Position numbers and translations under genes: made by a program. The notes below the pieces were generated by a model. It ran no database searches. It saw only the letters and a program-made list of their open reading frames with translations, and was not told the origin of the DNA. A DNA stretch of 64,000 nt from JAIESQ01 sp964495375 (GTDB lineage: Bacteria > Planctomycetota > Planctomycetia > Pirellulales > JAEUIK01): contig CAZBWM010000035.1 of assembly GCA_964495375.1 (NCBI GenBank), forward strand, positions 1 through 64,000. Reading direction: 5' to 3'. Shown here piece after piece: positions 54,301 to 60,876 of the stretch; position 1 is the first letter of the stretch, and each line of letters opens with the position of its first letter.

Positions 54301-54616
54301 CTCGGGCGGGCAGAGCCAGCGGGTGGTGATCGCCCGGGCGCTCTGTGCCGATCCGCGGCTGCTGATTTTCGATGAAGCGACGGCCGCTCTCGATCCGCTG
54401 CTGGAGCGCGACATTCACGAAGGGCTGCGAGAAGTCATCAAGGGACGCACCACGTTGATCATCGCCCACCGGTTGCACACGCTGCGACGGGCCGATCGCA
54501 TCGTGGTGATGGACCGCGGCCGGCTGGTCGAGCAAGGGAGCCACGAAGAACTGATGGCTCGCCAGGGCTTGTACTTCCAGATGTACACGGCCTCGCCGGA
54601 CTGGCAGGGAGAGTAG
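51341..54616 (+). CDS. C39-peptidase ABC exporter with N-terminal cNMP-binding domains
   Basis: This 1091-residue protein begins at GTG behind a GGAGGG site. Two cyclic-nucleotide-binding-like domains span about residues 65-330. A C39 peptidase follows: EEMDCGAACL with catalytic Cys near residue 374, HVDKNHFVVV with His near 446, and VGDPALG with Asp. It is followed by about six membrane segments (520-780) and an ATPase with GRSGCGKST near 884, LSGGQSQR near 987 and LLIFDEATAALD. It should cleave double-glycine leaders and export peptides or proteins. No HlyD-like partner adjoins it, and no obvious leader peptide was found next to it. Confidence 0.93.
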   Translation: MISPARALDDTVEYIETTPQATHANNRITPHLAAARAFETSTPATDSGTAEPSATTAFSATADELPVVLQLLAAEPRAELTAHLTRRTNKSGETLAQVGERCRTVWFIARGLVDVQFASAMVHSLGMPGPILRAGDCYGSHALDSAATHSVTLTAMADTEIWELPGEALRATCTNHDSCLDWYENILSRRMVAGVLVRMAQLHPAAAPQLAQLAKRLLPIDVTSGQSIVKAGEPVTALQIIETGELVAVPPTGVQFMGRGAVELGPGSVVSATSYCLRTAAAVDVTAVMDSRLYVLPAEACSPADLEVIRAALGQLIALGLDVQPAGSAGAEIDRSCVVFNGEGTEIELGDASQPGWWQRVPHRRQREEMDCGAACLRMVHSYYGHEVGDREARQLARVSRYGTSLADLSEAAERLGYLPVGVEVPDADALSNVQLPAIAHVDKNHFVVVWRVSARHVEVGDPALGRTKMSRGAFVERFGGFLLLVRPTDTTGKTPAAKQVAEQAAPSTSVWRKLLPFARPHLGTFGYVLLASALLQLFGLAGPMLTQVIIDRVIGHGEVRLLPIAFGGLLLTTVFGAIVGFARSQLMLHASLAMQRTLMETVYQRMLSLAHSFFSRFTTGDLVRRFGEVDEVRQFFTSHAISSLVDVLMVATYMVVLLWMQPAMAGIFIAILVVGAVTSILIARPVRSHTKLHVQKFSRVNTHVIDSFKGIDPVKAMSLERPFRRWFGDLLRPSIEYGRRAATWSLASGVAIQLLDGINSGVVLWRGTSLVLAGAMTVGQMMAFLMLSRQLAAPVLRLLEQWDDFQRTVVSLERVGDLLEETSERDHQESRGAMLKLPNPRGAIRLENLSFSYTRDPKDSSRRVIDTMDLEIKPGEVVGIVGRSGCGKSTLARLLLRFEEPTSGRILLDGIHLRDLDPEALRQQIGLVTQDAVLYSGTIRDNILCGRQEVSEEDMVRAAQAAGAYDFISELPYGFETRIGDQGMKLSGGQSQRVVIARALCADPRLLIFDEATAALDPLLERDIHEGLREVIKGRTTLIIAHRLHTLRRADRIVVMDRGRLVEQGSHEELMARQGLYFQMYTASPDWQGE

Positions 54617-54696
54617 TGGGTAGGTGAGAATCCGGTCGATTGTGCGCGACGCTAGTCACCGCGACACACCGGCAAGCAGGGAAGGTCGCATACGTC

Positions 54697-54960
54697 TGCG
54701 ATCCCAAGGGGATCGAAGCCTTCAGCCCGGGGTTGTCGCGCAGCGACTACCCTGGGTGAGCGAATGCCGACCCTCCGCGCCAACCCTGAAAGGGTTGCAG
54801 CAATTCCACCCGTGGCGCCAAAGGACATCGACGACGCACGTTGTTAGACCACGCGGATCCAACCCTCGCAGGGTAGACGTCTCCGACTCACCGCAACCCA
54901 GGGTAGCTCGCCAGCTCGCAACCCTGGGCTACAAGATGCAATCCCTGCGGGATTGAAGGC
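54697..54960. repeat. Large imperfect inverted repeat of about 260 bp
   Basis: Left arm (54697-54761, with GATCCCAAGGGGATCG and CCCGGGGTTGTCGCGCAGCG) and right arm (54885-54960, with AACCCAGGGTAGCTCGCC and CAATCCCTGCGGGATTG) are partly complementary; the middle holds the hairpin AACCCTGAAAGGGTTGC. Together with flanks it fills the stretch 54617-55216, where no gene is seen. Similar CCCAGGG/CCCTGGG palindromes recur at 44809 and 59377. Confidence 0.7.
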
Positions 54961-55216
54961 GTTCGGAGCCGGCAATTGGTGCGGAGTTATTACGCGCGGC
55001 GACGGCACTGCTTGTTCGTCGGCGGCTGCCTGCGCTCGGAGATTCAACGCGAATACTGCCGACTGCCAAGCAGTGGCACGCTCCGGATGCATATCCTGTC
55101 GAGTCGTGGTGTCGTTGTGGTTTCTCGATTCGTCGGAACGACTTCCGTCCCCGGAGTCGCTACACTGTTGCGGCGGCGCGCTCAATCGCGACGCGATATG
55201 GATCAGGAGAATTACG

Positions 55217-57241
55217 ATGGCGCTGCGGTTCGTGTTGTTGTTCTCGATCGCATTCGTGACCTGCGGCACTATCGCGGCCGATCCACCCGAAACCATGCAG
55301 CCAGCCGCGCCGCAACCCGCCACGGCCGCCACGCGGGCCGCCAACCAGGCCGTGCTCGAGCGGTTGCCGTTCGACGACGAGCGCGATTTCGACGACGCGC
55401 GGCGCGGGTTCATCGCGCCGCTACCGAATGAAGGGCTCGTCAAGGATGCCGATGGAAATGTCGTTTTCGACGCTCGCGACTTCACGTTTCCGCTCGACGC
55501 CGCAGCGCCCGACACCGTGAACCCCAGCCTGTGGCGGCAGTCGCAGCTCAACGGCATCTCGGGGCTATTTAAAGTCGCCGAGCGGATCTACCAGGTGCGC
55601 GGGCTCGATATTTCGGTGATCACCTTCATCGAAGGGGCTACGGGCGTGATCGTGCTCGATCCCTGCGTGTCGGTCGAAAGCGCGCGGACGGCGCTCGAGT
55701 TGTATTTCGCGCATCGCCCTCGGAAGCCGGTGACCGCTGTGATCTATTCGCACAGCCACGTCGATCATTTCGGCGGCGTGCGCGGTGTGGTGACGCAGGA
55801 AGAGGTCGACGCCGGCAAAACGCGGATCATCGCCCCGGCCGGCTTCACCGAAGAAGCGATCAGCGAGAACGTACTGGCAGGCAACGTGATGATGCGGCGG
55901 GCGAGCTACATGTTCGGCAACCTGCTGCCGCGCGGAGCGCAAGGGACCGTCGGCTCGGGCTTGGGGGCGACGTCGTCCGAGGGGACCGTGTCGCTGCTGC
56001 TACCGACGGAATCGATCTCGCAATCGCGCGAAGACCTGACGATCGACGGTCTGAAGTTCGAGTTCCTGCTGACGCCCGGCTCGGAGGCGCCGTCGGAAAT
56101 GCATTTCTATCTGCCGGAGCTGCGGGCGCTCTGCACGGCCGAAAACGCGGTCCACACGCAGCACAATTTCTACACGCTGCGCGGCGCCAAGACGCGCGAC
56201 ATCCACAAGTGGGTGCATTATCTCGACGAGACGCTCGAGCTGTGGGGAGACAAGGCCGAGGTGTTGTTCGCGCCGCACCATTGGCCCGTGTGGGGCAATG
56301 CGGCGCTGGTCGATCACATCGAAAAGTACCGCGACACTTTCAAGTACCTGCACGACCAGGCGCTGCGACTGGCGAACCAGGGCTACACGATGGTCGAGGT
56401 GGCCGAGCAGATCGAGCTGCCGGAGTCGCTGGCCCGCAATTGGTCGAGCCGCGGCTACTACGGCACGGTGAACCACAACGCCAAGGCGGTCTATAACTTC
56501 TATCTCGGTTACTTCAGTGGCAACCCGGCCGAGCTGCACCCGCTGCCGCCGGTCGAGGCCGCGCGGCGTTACGTCGAGTTCATGGGCGGAGCCGACGCGG
56601 TCGTCGAGAAGGCGCGGCGCTCGTTCGAGGCGGCCGAGTATCGCTGGGTGGCGCAAGTGGTCAACCACGTGGTGCAGGCCGAGCCGGAGCATGCGGCGGC
56701 GCGGCAGCTTCTGGCCGACGCGCTCGAGCAGCTCGGTTATCAGGCCGAAAGCGGGCCGTGGCGCAACTTCTATCTTAGTGGCGCGCTGGAGCTACGCGCC
56801 GGCGTGCGCAAGCAAGACGTGGCGCGGCGTGGCTCGGCCGATATTCTGCGGAATATGCCGCGCGGCGAGTTCTTCGACTACCTGGCGGTGCGCTTGAACG
56901 GACCGCGCGCGGCCGGCAAGGAGTTGACGCTGGTGTTTCACTTCACCGACCTCGACGAACAGTACACGGTGAACGTGAAGAACGCGGTGCTGCACCATCG
57001 CGTGGGAGCCAGCGACGAGCGCGACGTGCAGTTGGCGCTGGCCTGGACCGACTTGAACGACGTCGCCCGGGGGAAGACGACGTTCCCGCAGATGATGCTC
57101 ACCGGCAAGCTGAAGGTCGTCGGCGATGCGAAGAAGCTGACGGAGTTCTTCGGGCTGTTGGATCAGTTCGAGTTCTCGTTCAACATCGTGACGCCGAACG
57201 CGATGAAAGCAGCGCCGAAGTTGGAGACTCGCGCGAAGTGA
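55217..57241 (+). CDS. Alkyl sulfatase (SdsA/BDS1 type, metallo-beta-lactamase fold)
   Basis: This 674-residue exported enzyme hydrolyses alkyl sulfate esters such as dodecyl sulfate. It has a signal peptide behind AGGAG. The metallo-beta-lactamase zinc motif is SHSHVDHFGG near residue 179 (HxHxDH), with later PGSEAPSEMHFYLPE, NAVHTQHNFY, PHHWPVWG and NWSSRGYYG segments typical of type III sulfatases. A helical dimer domain and an SCP-2-like C-terminal domain (about 560-670) follow. Length is normal for the family. The start at 55217 is set by the ribosome site; an upstream frame is noise. Confidence 0.95.
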   Translation: MALRFVLLFSIAFVTCGTIAADPPETMQPAAPQPATAATRAANQAVLERLPFDDERDFDDARRGFIAPLPNEGLVKDADGNVVFDARDFTFPLDAAAPDTVNPSLWRQSQLNGISGLFKVAERIYQVRGLDISVITFIEGATGVIVLDPCVSVESARTALELYFAHRPRKPVTAVIYSHSHVDHFGGVRGVVTQEEVDAGKTRIIAPAGFTEEAISENVLAGNVMMRRASYMFGNLLPRGAQGTVGSGLGATSSEGTVSLLLPTESISQSREDLTIDGLKFEFLLTPGSEAPSEMHFYLPELRALCTAENAVHTQHNFYTLRGAKTRDIHKWVHYLDETLELWGDKAEVLFAPHHWPVWGNAALVDHIEKYRDTFKYLHDQALRLANQGYTMVEVAEQIELPESLARNWSSRGYYGTVNHNAKAVYNFYLGYFSGNPAELHPLPPVEAARRYVEFMGGADAVVEKARRSFEAAEYRWVAQVVNHVVQAEPEHAAARQLLADALEQLGYQAESGPWRNFYLSGALELRAGVRKQDVARRGSADILRNMPRGEFFDYLAVRLNGPRAAGKELTLVFHFTDLDEQYTVNVKNAVLHHRVGASDERDVQLALAWTDLNDVARGKTTFPQMMLTGKLKVVGDAKKLTEFFGLLDQFEFSFNIVTPNAMKAAPKLETRAK

Positions 57242-57283
57242 GCGATTCTAGCGCGACAGGCAACTCGATCGTGCGATAACCAT

Positions 57284-57373
57284 GGGTGCCATGGCCACTA
57301 AGCGGTACTCCGCAAGTGGCCATGTTCGACTGCGCCGCGCAACATGCCCACGCAAGCGTGGAGCATGGCACCC
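57284..57373. repeat. GGGTGCCATG inverted-repeat element, copy 2
   Basis: Ninety bases with ends GGGTGCCATGGCCACT and AGCATGGCACCC, related to the 127-base copy at 38294-38420. It lies just after the sulfatase gene. Confidence 0.75.
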
Positions 57374-57397
57374 TTGTCACCTTCGTGAAACGCGCGA

Positions 57398-57670
57398 TTA
57401 GCCCGTTGCGGAGGCCGATCCGGTGGCCGGGCTTTTGACGATGTCGTCCAATGAACGGCCCAAGCGCTTGCGACCGCCACCGCCGGAGTTGACACTGCCG
57501 GTCGTGCGCGGCTCGGTTCCTTCGAGCGATTTGTTCTGCCTTAGCAGGGCCAAGAACTGTTGGCCCGACTCGTCCCCTTCGTGGGGCGTGCCGACCGCTT
57601 CGATAGCGTCGGAGAAACCCAACAGCACCGCCCGCTTTACACCCTCGCGAACCCAAGCGTAGAAGTTCAT
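57398..57670 (-). CDS. Small conserved-looking protein of unknown function
   Basis: This 90-residue protein begins MNFYAWVREGVKRAVLLGFSDAIEAVGTP, an amphipathic helix that looks conserved, and ends in a Gly/Ser/Lys-rich tail (GSVNSGGGGRKRLGRSLDDIVK). There is no signal peptide or membrane segment. No family is recognised. Its Gly-rich part could suggest a double-glycine peptide, but the exporter is 3 kb away on the other strand and no GG-cleavage leader is evident. Confidence 0.6.
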   Translation of the reverse strand: MNFYAWVREGVKRAVLLGFSDAIEAVGTPHEGDESGQQFLALLRQNKSLEGTEPRTTGSVNSGGGGRKRLGRSLDDIVKSPATGSASATG

Positions 57671-57806
57671 GATCGATTCGTCCTTCCGTGGAACTGACGT
57701 GAAACTGGCGCGCGGCGCGGCCGAGGCAGCGGGGCGGAATGATGACCGAGAGGGGGATTCGGGTCAAGGTCGGCGGCGCGCCGTACGCAATCGCGACCTC
57801 GCGCGA

Positions 57807-57837
57807 GCTAGCGCGCGGAGCAAGCTCCGCGGCTAAC
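57807..57837. repeat. 31-bp palindromic repeat
   Basis: GCTAGCGCGCGGAGCAAGCT...CCGCGGCTAAC, same length as the other three units. It lies 24 bases beyond the stop codon of the epoxide hydrolase-like gene. Confidence 0.85.
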
Positions 57838-57860
57838 AGATCACTCTCGTGCTAGCAGCG

Positions 57861-58784
57861 CTAGCGGAGGTGCGCGGCGGCCGGCAGCGGGGCTTGCAGG
57901 TACTGGATGAGCGCGGCGTTGATGCCGGCTGGCTCTTCGTGCTGCACCCAGTGGGTCGCCTGCTCAAAGAATTCGAGCCGCCCATGATCGCAGAGGTCCA
58001 GGCTGGGCTGGCCGAGCTCGCGACCGAGAAACGGATCGAGCGCGCCCCAGAGCATCAGCATCGGCACCTTGATGCGAACGCTTTCGATGCGGGCCGTCTT
58101 GCTGCGCATCATCGCGCGATACCAGTTGATCATCGCGGTCACCGCGCCCGTCTGCGTGAAGGCCGCGCGGTACTTTTCCAAATCGTCGGGCGTGAAGGCC
58201 CCCGCGCGGCTCGTCTTCACCAGGCTGTCCAACAGCGGCTGGCAGCGGTTGCGCGTGAGCAAGGCCTCGGGCAGCCAAGGCGTCTGAAAGAAGAACATGT
58301 ACCAGCTTTTGCGCAGTTGGCGGAAGTTGCTCTTCAGCTCGCGGCGCATGACGACCGGATGTGGCACGTTGAGCACGGCCGCGCGCTCGATGCGAGACGG
58401 GTGTCGCATGGCGGCCCACCAGGTGACGGCCGCCCCCCAGTCGTGCCCGACGACTGCCGCCCGCTCGACGCCGAGATGGTCGATCAGGCCGATGACGTCG
58501 GCGGCCAAGAGGTCGATGTTGTAGGCCGCCGCGCCGCGCGGCTTGTCGCTGGTGTTGTAGCCGCGCTGGTCGGGGACAACGACGCGGAAGCCAGCGCCGG
58601 CCAGCGCGTCAATCTGTCGTCGCCAGCCGTACCAGAACTCAGGGAAACCATGCAGCAGAATGACGGGCCGCCCGTCGAGCGGGCCCGCTTCGACGACGTG
58701 CAACGAGACGCCATTCGTGTTGACAAAGCTTTCGCGGAGCGGCGTGGTAATTTGGTCGGTAGCGATGGTGGCTGAAGCGTTCAT
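57861..58784 (-). CDS. Alpha/beta hydrolase, epoxide hydrolase-like
   Basis: This 307-residue enzyme has the epoxide/haloalkane hydrolase features: oxyanion HGFPEFWYGW near residue 50, nucleophile Asp in VGHDWGAA near 117, and catalytic His in QATHWVQHEEP near 285. It probably opens epoxide rings or acts as a related esterase. The start at 58784 (MNASATIATD) is chosen by homology. Repeat copy C begins only 12 bases upstream, so the promoter must lie within or beyond the repeat. Confidence 0.9.
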   Translation of the reverse strand: MNASATIATDQITTPLRESFVNTNGVSLHVVEAGPLDGRPVILLHGFPEFWYGWRRQIDALAGAGFRVVVPDQRGYNTSDKPRGAAAYNIDLLAADVIGLIDHLGVERAAVVGHDWGAAVTWWAAMRHPSRIERAAVLNVPHPVVMRRELKSNFRQLRKSWYMFFFQTPWLPEALLTRNRCQPLLDSLVKTSRAGAFTPDDLEKYRAAFTQTGAVTAMINWYRAMMRSKTARIESVRIKVPMLMLWGALDPFLGRELGQPSLDLCDHGRLEFFEQATHWVQHEEPAGINAALIQYLQAPLPAAAHLR

Positions 58785-58795
58785 GCGTTTGTCAT

Positions 58796-58954
58796 GGGTG
58801 GCCCAGCCGCTTGCCGGCACGCTCGCACCGCGAGACAGGAATTGCCGACCGAAGCGACAAGAGGCCTTCAAAAATCGACGCGGCTAACGTAGGCCGCGCG
58901 GCAAGATTAGATTCTTGTGGCTGCGCCACCCGGCTGCAAGCAGCCGGGCCACCC
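58796..58954. repeat. 159-bp interspersed repeat, copy C
   Basis: Exactly 159 bases between GGGTGGCCCAGCCG and CAGCCGGGCCACCC ends. It closely matches the reverse of copy B over most of its length. It begins 12 bases upstream of the epoxide hydrolase start. A following hairpin-like GGCCAGGATGGCCGTGCCACG has a relative near 18900. Confidence 0.88.
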
Positions 58955-59021
58955 GATCGAATGCGAAACGGCGCGATGAGGCTACCGGAAACATGGCCAG
59001 GATGGCCGTGCCACGAAGCCA

Positions 59022-59246
59022 CTACATCCCCTGGCAGCCGCCGCGAGCGCAGGCCGGGCGCCCGCACATGCCGGGCTCGACCGAGCTGACCGGCAAGCTG
59101 CCGCCACGCACGTGAGCGGCCGGCACGCTGAACTGCTTGGTCAGCTTCTTGCTGCCGCAGTCGGGGCAAGCCGGTTTCTCATCGCCGCGGATCAACAGCT
59201 CGGCGGGTCGGTGGCAGTTTTCGCAAACGTATTCGAACAGGGGCAT
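59022..59246 (-). CDS. FmdB-type zinc-ribbon protein
   Basis: This 74-residue protein begins MPLFEYVCENCHRP and has CENC and CPDC knuckles of a putative regulatory zinc ribbon, followed by a Gly/Cys-rich tail (CGRPACARGGCQGM). FmdB-like proteins are small zinc-ribbon proteins of uncertain role, often regulatory. Extra Cys in the tail could bind metal. Confidence 0.85.
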   Translation of the reverse strand: MPLFEYVCENCHRPAELLIRGDEKPACPDCGSKKLTKQFSVPAAHVRGGSLPVSSVEPGMCGRPACARGGCQGM

Positions 59247-59376
59247 GGCCGTGGACTCGCACGAAATACTGATGGGAGGCGGACCGAACCAAGGCGCCGC
59301 CGACGCTTCTTATTCTAGATATCTGTCCGGCACAGGACGAGAGGGAAACGCATCGATCCTGAGTAGCAAAAGATAC

Positions 59377-59400
59377 GCCCAGGGATTGCAATCCCTGGGC
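59377..59400. repeat. 24-base perfect palindrome
   Basis: GCCCAGGGATTG and its complement form a hairpin just after the stop codon of the next minus-strand gene. It may serve as a terminator, though the T-run is missing; related to the palindrome at 44809. Confidence 0.6.
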
Positions 59401-59413
59401 TTGGAACTCTTGC

Positions 59414-59746
59414 TCACACCACCGCGGGCTGGCCGACGTAGAGTTGCAGCACCTGGCTTTGTACCTTAATGGCGCGGATGAGCGTCCAAATCTGGTCGGC
59501 GGTGAATTTTTCGGGCGGCAGCCCGGCGAGCTGTTCGAGATCTTCGGTCATGGCGGCGTGCTGATCGGTGGCGGCTTGCAGACGGATGCCCATGTCTTGC
59601 CAGGCCTGGGCCAGACCGTGGTCGCCGTGCAGTTGGCCGATGTCGTCGACGTGGTTGGCCAACAGCAGGCACAAGCGGGCGACGTCGCGCGGGTAAACGC
59701 CCGGTTGCAACAGCTCGATGCGCGAGGCCAATTCATGGCATTTCAT
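59414..59746 (-). CDS. Conserved hypothetical helical protein
   Basis: This 110-residue protein starts MKCHELASRIELLQPGVYPRDVARLCLLLANHVDD and is all-helical in appearance, without signal peptide or membrane segment. No domain is recognised. The regular heptad-like pattern and normal composition support a real gene. Confidence 0.65.
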   Translation of the reverse strand: MKCHELASRIELLQPGVYPRDVARLCLLLANHVDDIGQLHGDHGLAQAWQDMGIRLQAATDQHAAMTEDLEQLAGLPPEKFTADQIWTLIRAIKVQSQVLQLYVGQPAVV

Positions 59747-59978
59747 GACGATGTGCCCGACGAGATGAGCAGACGAGAACGAACGAAGACAAGAGCGCAG
59801 CCGAGTGCGCCGCGGCTGCCCTGGGGGCTTGGCCGCATAAGAACCATAGCTCAGAAACGGCCACCGAGCGGGCGTGAAAACGGCACTTCTGACAGCAGCG
59901 CGACGCCACCAGTCGCGCCCTGCACGGCCGCCGAGGGGCAGCTATAATCGCCGCTTAACACACACAACCCTGGGAAGA

Positions 59979-60106
59979 GGGTCAGTTTATCCGCGGCAGG
60001 CCCGAACGGTGTCAGGAGCCGATTCGAGAACCAGGATACCAATGGGTGGTCCCCCGTTGAATCGGTTCCTGACACCGATCGGATCGCGGTTCCTGGAAAC
60101 TGACCC
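59979..60106. repeat. 69-bp palindromic repeat copy 3 nested in a larger inverted repeat
   Basis: The core at 60008-60076 has 20-base arms (one base pair away from the perfect copies at each of two positions) and again a 29-base spacer with CCAAT at positions 12-16. It is enclosed by GGGTCAGTTT (59979-59988) and AAACTGACCC (60097-60106). It lies within the upstream region of pdxJ; the stretch 59747-60137 has no gene. Confidence 0.85.
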
Positions 60107-60137
60107 ACTCTCCAATCACCGGCTGGATTTTGCGAAC

Positions 60138-60851
60138 ATGGCGCTTTTGGGAGTCAATATCGATCACGTCGCCACGGTGCGGCAAGCCCGGCGGACGAAC
60201 GAGCCCGACCCCGTGTGGGCAGCCGCGCTATCGGAGCTGGGCGGGGCCGACAGCATCACGATTCATTTGCGCGAAGATCGCCGGCATATTCAGGATCGCG
60301 ACCTCCGGGTGTTGCGCGACACGGTCGCGGTGAAGTTGAATCTCGAACTGGCCTGCGCCGACGAGGTGATCGCGATCGCCTGCCAGACACGCCCCGATCA
60401 GGCGACGCTCGTGCCCGAGCGGCGCGAAGAAGTGACAACCGAGGGAGGGCTCGACGTCCGCGGGCAGCGGCAGCGCGTGCGCGACTCGATCAAGAAGCTG
60501 CAAGACGCCGGCATCGAGGTGAGCCTGTTCATCGATCCCGATCGCGCGCAGATCGAAGCCACGGCCGAGCTGGGGGCCGAAGCGGTCGAGTTGCACACCG
60601 GTTGCTATGCGCTGGCGAAAGGTGCTGCGGCCCGCGATCGCGAACTGGCAGCATTGACCAAGGCCGCGGCCGACGTGACCGCCGCGGGGCTGGTGCTGCA
60701 CGCAGGGCACGGGCTGACCTATCGCAACGTGCAGCCTGTCGCGCGGCTGCCCAGGATGTGCGAGTTGAACATCGGGCATAGTATTGTCGCCCGAGCGTTG
60801 TTCGTCGGCTTTCGCGAGGCGGTGCGCGAAATGAAGGCGCTGATCGGGTAA
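60138..60851 (+). CDS. pdxJ: Pyridoxine 5'-phosphate synthase
   Basis: This 237-residue TIM-barrel enzyme condenses 1-deoxyxylulose 5-phosphate and aminoacetone phosphate in the DXP-dependent route to vitamin B6. The start MALLGVNIDHVATVRQARR, HLREDRRHIQDRD, PERREEVTTEGGLDV, SLFIDPD, VELHTG and HAGHGLTYRNV segments are all typical. Length is normal. The start codon at 60138 is set by homology; an upstream open frame through the repeat is rejected. Confidence 0.96.
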   Translation: MALLGVNIDHVATVRQARRTNEPDPVWAAALSELGGADSITIHLREDRRHIQDRDLRVLRDTVAVKLNLELACADEVIAIACQTRPDQATLVPERREEVTTEGGLDVRGQRQRVRDSIKKLQDAGIEVSLFIDPDRAQIEATAELGAEAVELHTGCYALAKGAAARDRELAALTKAAADVTAAGLVLHAGHGLTYRNVQPVARLPRMCELNIGHSIVARALFVGFREAVREMKALIG

Positions 60852-60876
60852 TTCCTCAAGAAAAGCTGTCTTATCG

